A DNA stretch of 64,000 nucleotides from Ideonella_A sakaiensis_A. Its GTDB lineage: Bacteria; Pseudomonadota; Gammaproteobacteria; Burkholderiales; Burkholderiaceae_C. Shown piece after piece: positions 35,801-45,400 of the stretch. The notes beneath the pieces were generated by a model. It saw nothing but the letters and a program-made list of their open reading frames with translations. It did not search any database and was not told where the DNA came from. Each line of letters opens with the position of its first letter. Position 1 is the stretch's first letter. Position numbers and translations under genes: made by a program. The stretch is from the NCBI RefSeq assembly GCF_048320135.1, contig NZ_CP182947.1, positions 806,001-870,000 on the forward strand. Direction: 5' to 3'.

Positions 35801-36438
35801 CCACCGAAAACCTCAGCACCACCGCCGGCTCGCCGCCAGCGGGTTGGAGCAGCAGCATCACCACCTCGGCCGGCAGCATCTATGCCTACCGGCCGGCCGC
35901 CGCCAACGACTACGGCAGCGGCTTTTTCCGCCGGGTGACGACCGGCAGCCTGGGCGCGAACACGACACGCGAGATTGCGCTGGTCGAGACCGCGACCACC
36001 GTCGGCGGCACGCCGCTGGCGGCGGGCGACCTGTTGTTCACACAGAGCGGAAACCTGCAGCAGAACAGCATCTACTGGTACCGCACGGCCAGCAACAACG
36101 ATGTGCGGCTGGTCGACGGCTCCCAGGTCGGCATTCCGGGCGGCGGGGGGGCGGCACCGCGATCGACAGCCTGGACCTGGTCCACGGCAGCTTCACCGCC
36201 GGTGGCCTCAGTTTCCAGGCTGGCGATCTGCTGGTCGGCTTCGACAAACAGGTCAACGGCGTCGGCGGCGGCGCGGGCACGCTGGTTGCGATGCCGCAGG
36301 ACGTCGTGCGGATGCGCTTCACCGCGACCACCTTCAGCGCCGGCACCGCGGTGGCCACCGCGGCGATGGTGTTCGACGGCGACGGCAATGCCAAGTTCGA
36401 CACCGCGGCCGAGAACATCGATGCGATCTCGCTGGTGA
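32824..36438 (+). CDS. Giant LEPR-XLL/DUF4347 repeat protein 1, 5' part (frame broken at 36145-36151)
   Basis: Start chosen at ATG 32824, matching the start of the paralogue at 46526; a GTG at 32803 is also in frame. Residues 14-32 hold the LEPR-XLL leader (RLLVEELEPRILFSAD), and there is no classical signal peptide. DUF4347 spans about 60-235, with HIISHGSDG (His133) and LLLYGCDVA (Cys176). A beta-rich domain (about 240-440), three WxYS/FRAWD repeats (about 445-895) and a LWLST...FDNFG domain follow. The true frame leaves at the seven-G run (about residue 1108). The remaining codons to the stop at 36438 are out-of-frame. Restoring -1 joins this to the following entry, for about 4455 residues. 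Probably a secreted or surface adhesin. Confidence 0.85.
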   Translation: MTASSPRRQPARPRLLVEELEPRILFSADASALLAAAGIADAAQVRLFEQPDAAIGGVQAAPAAVQWASRQEIIFIDSRVPDAFGLADTLMRQRGDGRMFDIAILDANEDGAAQISRVLASERNLAAIHIISHGSDGVLELGNSRLDNQRLTTDADAIAWWGQSLATGGDLLLYGCDVAQGETGQAFVQNLARLTGADVAASSDLTGQAMFGGNWSFEFHTGSIETGSAVGSAAQADWVGTLSITTNSISSAKTIDAGATSLTWSHTVNAGADRMMVVALSLILGQSTSVNYGGTPMTLIGRYTGMHSHTVEFWRLLTPAVGSANVVANFDMSRTVIGGAATFNGIDQTTPTGTVVGASADSTTASVTVASAPGDLVIDALFVDMETGVTAAAGQTEHWELYNGRTGSGSTKAGAASVTMTWTLAGADEWNIAAVALKPVSNLAPTLTNGAIVALAATDEDTSSAPTTVDAILTGAGWADGNAGAARGIAVTAVNGRGGWQYSTDGAAWTSFGAVSATNALLLNASSRVRYQPDGLDGESASFAFRAWDQTTGSASANAAPSYANPGAGGGSSAYSSQSASASSNVTSVNDAPTLSDVNVVLAPTVEDAGAPAGAVGTLVSALIDSGGPLNNVADPDTGALLGIAVIGADNANGSWHYSINNGLSWNLLGAVAANNARLLASDARLYFQPNADYSGTLAAALTFRAWDRSSGSNGGTASTMANGGSSAFSAATDTASLVVSAVNDAPVLDNTGTMALPNGLQDAANPSGITVTALIASAGGDRITDVDAGAIEGIAITAASSAIGSWQFSTDGGAIWTAVGSVSDSQARLLGATPSDMVRFVSNPGASGSATFSFRAWDRSDGRASGAANIDASSNGGSTPFSAATQLASVYVEPLQVILWLSTSGDVTASGVSGMANWSQSNVLAVGDPGLSFGSNSTGGRVTSVTDFDNFGSDVDIVGLHRVGRAVTLSGAGISGGSVSLLAGDMLFVTEATENLSTTAGSPPAGWSSSITTSAGSIYAYRPAAANDYGSGFFRRVTTGSLGANTTREIALVETATTVGGTPLAAGDLLFTQSGNLQQNSIYWYRTASNNDVRLVDGSQVGIPGGGGAAPRSTAWTWSTAASPPVASVSRLAICWSASTNRSTASAAARARWLRCRRTSCGCASPRPPSAPAPRWPPRRWCSTATAMPSSTPRPRTSMRSRW
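36145..36151 (+). other. Seven-G run at the frame break in giant gene 1
   Basis: Protein similarity continues across this run only if the frame moves by -1. Before it the frame reads DGSQVGIPGGGG; after it the other frame reads GTAIDSLDLVHGSFTAGG. One additional G (eight) would give one uninterrupted ORF from 32824 to 46190. Confidence 0.85.
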
Positions 36439-39400
36439 TTCGCAGCGCCGGCAGCAACCTGGCGCCGACGGTGACGCTGCCCGGCCCGGCCCTCGCCTAT
36501 CTCGAAGGCAGCGGTGCGGTGCTGGTCGACACGTCGGCGACCGTCGTCGACGCCGACTCGACCGACATGGATACCGGCGTGCTGTTTGTCGACTTCAACG
36601 GCAGCGGCACGTCGGACGACCGCCTCGGCATCCGCAACGAGGGCACCGGCCCGGGGCAGATCGGCGTCGCCGGCAGCAATGTCATGCACGGCAGCGTGTC
36701 GATCGGCACGCTTGCTGGCGGCAGCAACGGATCGACGCCGCTGGTGATCAGCCTGAATGCCAATGCCAGCCCGGCTGCGGTGCAGGCATTGCTGCGCAAC
36801 CTGACCTACAGCAACGTCTCGAACAATCCATCAACCGTGCCGCGCACGCTACGGGTGATGCTGTCCGACGGCGACGGTTCGACCAGCGTTGCGGTGACGA
36901 AGCAGATCAACATCACCAACGTCAACGACCCGCCGGTCGCCGTTACCGACGCCTTTTCGACCAACGAAGACACCCCGCTGGTGATCGCACCCTCGACCGC
37001 CGGTCTCAACAACTGGTGGGGCTTCAATGAAGGTGGCACGAGCCAGACCACAGCGAGCAGCGGCGCACTGGGCAGTACCGGAACGCGCGGCAGCACCGCA
37101 GGCGTCGATGCCAGCGACCCGAGTTGGAATTCCGGCTTGCTCGGCGGCGCCGGGCTGTCGTTCAACGGCGGCGGGCAATATGTGCAGACCACCAGCACCG
37201 AGTTGTCGACGGCCAGCGCATTCACGCTGTCGGCCTGGTTCCAGACGAATACGACGACCAGCGCCCAGCACCTGCTGTGGCAAGGCTATGCCGGCGGCAA
37301 CGGTTATGGCAGCGGCGGTTCGACGTCGCCGGCCACCTCGGAAATGAGCCTGTCGATCGGCAGCCATTCAGCCGCCTACGACAACAAGTTGGTCTTCTCG
37401 CTCGGCTACGACGTGCCGGCCAACGGCGCGGATTCGATCTTCATCGTCTCGGCTTCCGACTTCAGCGATACCACGCGCTGGCACCATGTTGCGGTCAGCG
37501 TTGCCGACATCGGCGGCGGCGTGGTGCGAGCCTCGCTGTATGTCGACGGCCGCCTCGAAGGCACCGGCACCGGCACGCAGAACGACCGCTCGGCGTGGCA
37601 GGCGCTGCGGATCGGCGCAGCCGGCGACGGCAGCCGCTCCTTCAACGGCAAGATCGACGAGGTCAGGGTCTATGGCAGCGAGTTGTCCGGCGCTCAGATC
37701 CTCGCGGTGATGCAGCCCGGCGTGCTGGCCAACGACAGCGATCCGGACAGCGCGCCGCTGCAGGTGCATCCGGCGCTCGTCAGCGGGCCGAGCAACGGCA
37801 CGCTGGCGATCCATGCCGATGGTTCATTCACCTATACGCCGAACGCGAATTTCCACGGCACCGACAGCTTCAGCTACCGGGCGACCGACGGCATCGCGAA
37901 TTCGGCTCCGGCCACCGTGACGATCACCGTGCTGCCCGTTGCCGATACGCCGTCGGTCAGCAATGCAACGACCAGCGAGGATGTGCAGTCGACGAGTGGC
38001 CTGGTGATCTCGCGCAACCCGGCCGACGGCGCCGAAGTCACGCACTTCAAGATCACCGGCATCAGCAATGGCACGCTGTACCGCAACGATGGCGTCACGC
38101 AGATCACCAACGGCAGCTTCATCAGTTTCGCCGATGGCAATGCCGGGCTGAAGTTCACACCGGCTGCGAATGTCTTCGGCAGCGGCAGCTTTGTCGCGCA
38201 GGCGTCGACATCGAATTCCGACGCCGGCCTCGGCGGCGGCACCACCACCGCGACGGTGACGATCAATCCGGTCGCCGATACGCCGACGGTGACGAATGCG
38301 ACAACCAGCGAGGACACTCAGACGACGAGTGGGCTGGTGATCACGCGCAGCCCGGCGGACGGGCCGGAGGTCAGCCACTTCAAGATCACCGGCATCAACA
38401 ACGGCACGCTGTTCCTGAACGACGGCGTCACCGCGATTGCGGACGGCAGTTTCATCACGATTGCACAGGGCAGCGCCGGGCTGAAATTCACGCCGTCGGC
38501 CAATTTCCATGGCAATGCCGGTTTCACGGTCCAAGCCTCGTTGTCGAACGGTGACGCGGGCCTCGGTGGCGCGCCCGTCAACGCGACGATCACCGTGCTG
38601 CCGGTCGCAGACACACCGTCGGTCAGCAATGCGACGACCAATGAGGATGTGCAGTCGGCAAGCGGGCTGGTGATCTTGCGCCACCCGGCCGACGGCGCCG
38701 AGGTCACGCACTTCAAGATCACCGGCATCACCAACGGCACGCTGTACCGGAACGACGGCACGACGCAGATCACCAACGGCAGCTTCGTCACCTTTGCCGA
38801 AGGGAATGCCGGGCTGAAGTTCACGCCGACGGCCGAGTTCAGCGGCACCGGCAGCTTCACGGTGCAGGCGTCGACGGCCAACAACGACGCCGGACTCGGC
38901 GGCGCCACGGTGCTGGCAACGATCACCGTCGTTGCAGTCAACGATGCGCCGACGACGACGCCGGTGACGTTGTTGCCGATCGCCGAGGACAGCGGCCCGC
39001 GGCTGATCACGCAGGCCGAATTGCTGGCCAACGCCACCGACGTTGATGGCCCTGGCCTGAGTGCAATCAACCTTGTCATCAGCAGCGGCCTTGGCTCGCT
39101 GGTCGACAACGGCGACGGCTCCTGGACCTACACCCCGGCACTGAACGGCGACACCTCGGTTGTCTTCAGCTACCTTGTCAGCGACGGCAGCCTGCCCGCA
39201 GCAGGTACCGCAACACTCGACATCACACCAGTCAACGATGCGCCGACGACCGGGCCGGTGACGCTGGCGCCGATCGCCGAGGACAGCGGCCCGCGGCTGA
39301 TCACGCAGGCCGAACTGCTGGCCAATGCCGTCGACGTCGATGGGCCGGGCCTGACGGCGACGGGGCTGACGATCAGCGCCGGGCTCGGCACACTGGTCGA

Positions 39401-42400
39401 CAACGGCGACGGAACCTGGACCTACACGCCGGCGCTGAACGACGACACGGCAGTAAGCTTCAGCTACAGCGTGACCGACGGCAGTTTCGGCGCCGCCGGT
39501 AGTGCGAGCCTCGACATCACACCAGTCAACGATGCGCCGACCACCACCCCGGTGACCTTGTTGCCAATCGCCGAGGACAGCGGCCCGCGCCTCATCACGC
39601 AGGCCGAATTGCTGGCCAACGCCGTCGATGTCGACGGCCCGAGCCTGGTTGCGATCAATCTGCTCATCAGCAGTGGCCTTGGCTCGCTGGTCGACAACGG
39701 CGACGGAACCTGGACCTACACCCCGGCACTGAACGACGATAGCGAGGTCGTCTTCAGCTACCTGGTCAGCGACGGCAGCCTGACCGCGACGGGAACCGCA
39801 ACGCTCGATATCACACCGGTCAACGATGCACCGACGACCGGCCTTGTGACGCTCGCGCCAATCGCCGAGGACAGCGGGCCGCGGGTGATCACGCAGGCCG
39901 AGCTGCTGGCCAATGCCATCGACGTCGATGGGCCGAGCCTGACGGCGACGGGGCTGACGATCAGCAGCGGTCTTGGCTCACTGGTCGACAACGGAGACGG
40001 CACCTGGACCTACACGTCGGCATTGAATGACGACACGATGGTCGGCTTCAGCTACCTGGTCACAGACGGCAGCCTGAGCGTCGCCGGGAGCGCAACGCTG
40101 GACATCACGCCGGTCAACGATACCCCGACGACCAGCCCGGTCACACTGGCACCGATCGCCGAGGACAGCGGCCCGCGCATCATCACGCAGGCCGAACTGC
40201 TCGCCAATGCGGCCGACGTCGATGGATCTGTCCTGACCGCTACCGGCCTGGTCATCGGCAGCGGTGGCGGCTCGCTGGTCGACAACGGCGACGGCACCTG
40301 GACCTATACCCCGGCGCTGAATGACAACGGCTCGGTGACGTTCAGCTACACCGTCAGCGATGGCAGCCTCAGTGCACCGGGCAGCGCGACGCTCGACATC
40401 ACCCCGGTGAACGACGCGCCGACGACGAGCCCGGTCACGCTGTCGCCGATCGCCGAAGACAGCGGACCGCGGGTGATCACGCAAGCCGAACTGCTGGCCA
40501 ACGCCGCCGACGTGGATGGCCCCAGCGTGACCGCGATCAACTTGGTCATCAACGCCGGACTTGGCACCTTGGTCAACAACGGCGACGGCACCTGGACCTA
40601 TACGCCGGCGCCGGATGACGACAGCTTGGTCAGCTTGAGCTATGGCGTGACCGACGGCAGCCTGACTGCTGCCGGAACCGCGACCCTCGACATCACGCCG
40701 GTCAACGATGCGCCGACGACCGGCCCGGTCACCCTTGCCCCGATCGCCGAAGACAGCGGACCGCGAGTAATCACGCAGGCTGAATTGCTGGCCAATGCCG
40801 TCGACGTCGATGGGCCGAGCCTGAGCGCGGTCGGTCTTGTCATCACGGCCGGTCTCGGCTCCATCATCGACAACGGGGACGGCACCTGGACCTATACGCC
40901 ATCGCCGAACGACGACACGTTGGTCAGCTTCAGCTACAGCGTGACCGATGGCAACTTCAGCGTCGCCGGTAGCGCAAGCCTCGACATCACGCCGGTCAAC
41001 GATGCACCAACCACCAGCCCGGTGACCTTGTTGCCGATCGCCGAGGACAGCGGGCCGCGGGTGATCACGCAGGCCGAATTGCTGGCCAATGCTGCAGATG
41101 TCGACGGCCCGACCCTTGCGGCGATCAACCTCGCAATCAGCAGCGGCTTCGGAACATTGGTCGACAACGGCGACGGCACCTGGACCTTCACCCCGGCACT
41201 GAACGACGACACCTCGGTCGCCTTCAGCTACCTGGTCAGCGACGGCAGCCTGACTGCAGCAGGTTCCGCGACCCTCGACATCACACCGGTCAACGATGCG
41301 CCGACGACCGGCCTTGTGACGCTCGCAGCGATCGCCGAAGACAGCGGTCCGCGGGTGATCACGCAGGCTGAATTGCTGGCCAATGCCGTCGACGTCGATG
41401 GGCCGGGCCTGACGGCAACGGGGCTGACGATCAGCAGCGGTCTTGGCGCACTGGTCGACAACGGAGACGGCACCTGGACCTACACGCCGGCATTGAATGA
41501 CGACACGATGGTCGGCTTCAGCTACCTGGTCACAGACGGCAGCCTGAGCGTCGCCGGGAGCGCAACGCTGGACATCACGCCGGTCAACGATGCCCCGACG
41601 ACCAGCCCGGTCACACTGGCACCGATCGCCGAGGACAGCGGCCCGCGCATCATCACGCAGGCCGAACTGCTCGCCAATGCGGCCGACGTCGATGGACCTG
41701 TCCTGACCGCTACCGGCCTGGTCATCGCCAGCGGTGGCGGCTCGCTGGTCGACAACGGCGACGGCACCTGGACCTATACCCCGGCGCTGAATGACGACGG
41801 CTCGGTGACGTTCAGCTACACCGTCAGCGATGGCAGCCTCAGTGCACCGGGCAGCGCGACGCTCGACATCACCGCGGTGAACGACGCGCCGACGACGAGC
41901 CCGGTCACGCTGTCGCCGATCGCCGAAGACAGCGGACCGCGGGTGATCACGCAAGCCGAACTGCTGGCCAACGCCGCCGACGTGGATGGCCCCAGCGTGA
42001 CCGCGATCAACTTGGTCATCAACGCCGGACTTGGCACCTTGGTCAACAACGGCGACGGCACCTGGACCTATACGCCGGCGCCGGATGACGACAGCTTGGT
42101 CAGCTTCAGCTATGGCGTGACCGACGGCAGCTTGATTGCAGCAGGTACCGCGACCCTCGACATCACACCGGTCAATGACACGCCGACAACGAGCCCGGTG
42201 ACGCTGTTGCCGATCGCCGAGGACAGCGGCCCGCGATTGATTACGCAGGCCGAATTGCTCGCAAATGCCGCTGACGTCGATGGACCGAGCCTGACTGCGA
42301 GCAACCTCGTGATCACCTCCGGCCTTGGCACGCTGGTCGACAACCGCGACGGCACCTGGACCTATACCCCTGCTCTGAACGACGATACCTCGGTGTCGTT

Positions 42401-45400
42401 CAGCTATACCGTGACCGACGGCAGCCTGGCTGAGGCAGGAACCGCGACCCTCGACATCACGCCGGTCAACGATGCGCCAACCACGACTCCAGTGGCGCTG
42501 CTGCCGATTGCAGAGGACAGCGGTCCGCGAGTGATCACGCAGGCCGAGCTGCTGGCCAACGCGACCGATGTCGATGGGCCTAGCCTGACGGCAATGGGGC
42601 TGACGATCAGCAGCGGCCTCGGCACCCTGGTCGACAACGGCGACGGCACCTGGACCTATACCCCGGCTCTGAACGACGATACCTCGGTGTCGTTCAGCTA
42701 TACCGTGACCGACGGCACCCTGGCTGCGGCAGGTGCCGCGACACTTGACATCACACCGGTCAACGATGCGCCTACAACGAGCCCTGTCACCCTTGCGCCG
42801 ATCGCCGAGGACAGCGGCCCGCGTCTGATCACGCAGGCCGAACTGCTGGCCAATGCCGCCGATTTGGACGGCCCGAGCCTGGCGGCTATCAATCTTGTGA
42901 TCAGCAGTGGCCTCGGCTCACTGGTCGACAACGGCGACGGGACCTGGACCTATACCCCGGCGCTGGACGACGACACCACGGTCAGCTTCAGCTACATGGT
43001 CACCGACGGCAGCCTGGCCGCTGCCAGCACCGCAACCCTCGACATCACGCCGGTCAACGACGCGCCGACGACGAGTCCGGTCACGCTGTCGCCGATCGCC
43101 GAGGACAGCGGCCCGCGGCTGATCACGCAGGCTGAATTGCTCGCGAATGCCGCTGACGTCGATGGCCCTGGTCTGACCGCGGTAGGCTTGACGATCAGCT
43201 TCGGGCTCGGCACGCTGGTGGACAACGGTGACGGCACCTGGACCTATACGCCCGAGCTCAACGACGACACGACGGTCGGCTTCAGCTACAGCGTGACCGA
43301 TGGCAGCTACAGCGTCTCCGGTACCGCAACGCTCGACATCACCCCGGTCAACGATGCGCCGACCACGAGTCCGGTGACGCTGTTGCCGATCGCCGAGGAC
43401 AGTGGCGCTCGCCTGATCACTCAGGCCGAATTGCTGACCAACGCGACTGACGTGGACGGCCCCAGCCTGACGGCGATCAATCTGGCGATCAGCAGTGGCC
43501 TCGGCACACTGGTCGACAACGGCGACGGAAGCTGGACCTACAACGGCGCACCGAACGACGACAGCGCGGTTGTCTTCAGCTACCTGGTCACCGACGGCAG
43601 CCTGACCGCTCCAGGTACCGCAACCATCGACTTCACGCAGGTCAATGACGCACCGACAACGAGCCCGGTCACGCTGCTGCCAATCGCCGAGGACAGTGGC
43701 GCTCGCCTGATCACGCAAGCCGAATTGCTCGCGAATGCCGCCGATGTCGATGGCCCCAGCCTGATCGCGATCAACCTGGTCATCACTTCCGGCCTCGGCT
43801 CGCTGGTCGACAACGGCGATGGCAGCTGGACCTATACGCCGGCGCTGAACGACGATACCACGGTGTCATTCAGCTATACCGTCACGGACGGCAGCCTGAC
43901 CGCACCCGGAAGCGCAACACTCGACATCACGCCGGTCAACGACGCGCCGACGACGAGCCCGGTCACCCTTGCTCCGATAGCCGAGGACAGCGACCCGCGA
44001 GTAATCACCCAGGCTGAACTGCTGGCCAATGACACTGACGTCGATGGGCCGAGCCTGACTGCACTCAACCTGGTCATCACTTCCGGCTTGGGCACCCTGG
44101 TCGACAACGGCGACGGCACCTGGACCTATACGCCAGCGCTTAATGACGATACGTCGGTCAGCTTCAGCTATATCGTCACCGACGGCAGTCTGAGCGCGCC
44201 GGGAAGCGCGATGCTCGTCATCACACCGGTCAACGATGCGCCGACGACCAGCCCGGTCACCCTTGCTCCGATCGCCGAGGACAGCGGCCCGCGGCTGATC
44301 ACCCAGGCCGAATTGCTGGCCAACGCTGCTGACGTCGATGGACCGAGCCTGAGGGCGGTCAACCTGGTCATCACTTCCGGACTCGGCACACTCATCGACA
44401 ACGGCGACGGCGGCTGGGCCTACACGCCTGCGCCGAACGACGACACCTCGATCACCTTCAGCTACACCGTGACTGATGGCAGTCTGAGCGTCGCCGGCGT
44501 CGCAACGCTCGACATCACACCGGTCAACGATGCACCAACGACCAGCCCTGTCACGCTGGCGCCGATCGCCGAGGACAGCGGCCCGCGGCTGATCACCCAG
44601 GCGGAATTGCTCGCGAATGCCGCCGACGTCGACGGCACAGGCCTGACCGCAATCAACCTGTTCATCACCTCCGGTCTGGGCACCCTGGTGGACAACGGCG
44701 ACGGCAGCTGGACCTACATGCCGGCCCCGGACGACGACACGTCTGTGCTCTTCAGCTACCTCGTCACCGATGGCAGCTTGAGCGCAGCCGGAACCGCAAG
44801 CCTCGACATCACACCGGTCAACGATGCGCCGACCACCCGTCCCGTCGCGCTGGCGCCAATTGCAGAGGACAGCGGCCCGCGTGTGATCATCCAGGCCGAA
44901 CTGCTCGCCAATGCCAGCGATGTCGACGGCCCGGCATTGTTTGCCTCCGGACTGTCGATCAGCCGCGGCGCCGGCACGCTGGTCGACAACGGCGACGGCA
45001 GCTGGAGCTTCACACCTGCGCCGAACGACGACAGCGAGGTCGAATTCAGCTACCTGATCGGCGACGGCAGCTTGCAGATCGCCGCATCTGCGGTGCTGGA
45101 CATCCTGCCGGTGGCGGATGCACCGACGCTGAGCCTCGAGCCGATCACCGTCGGCGGCGGCGAATCCTTGCTCGTCGGCCCGGCGCTGTTGCAGGCCAGC
45201 AGCATCGAGGCCGGTGTCAGCCTGCAGTTCATCGTTCTCGAGACGCGCAACGGACGGTTCGAGCTCGCAGACAACCAAGGCGCTGCCGTGACGAGCTTCA
45301 GCCAGGCCGACGTCGTGGCCGGGCGGGTCCGGTTCGTCTCGACCAGCGCTGTCGATGCCCCGTTGTTCAGCCTCGTCAGCAGCGATGGCCAGAACCGCAG

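Noticed and set aside
34086..36146. Treating the long frame from 34086 as a separate gene start
   Set aside because: Its first 690 codons are the shadow of the 5' part of giant gene 1; family-like sequence begins only after the seven-G run.
38937..45110. Regular direct repeats resembling a CRISPR array or satellite DNA
   Set aside because: The period (294 bp) is a multiple of three and the open frame is uninterrupted; the units encode cadherin-like domains.
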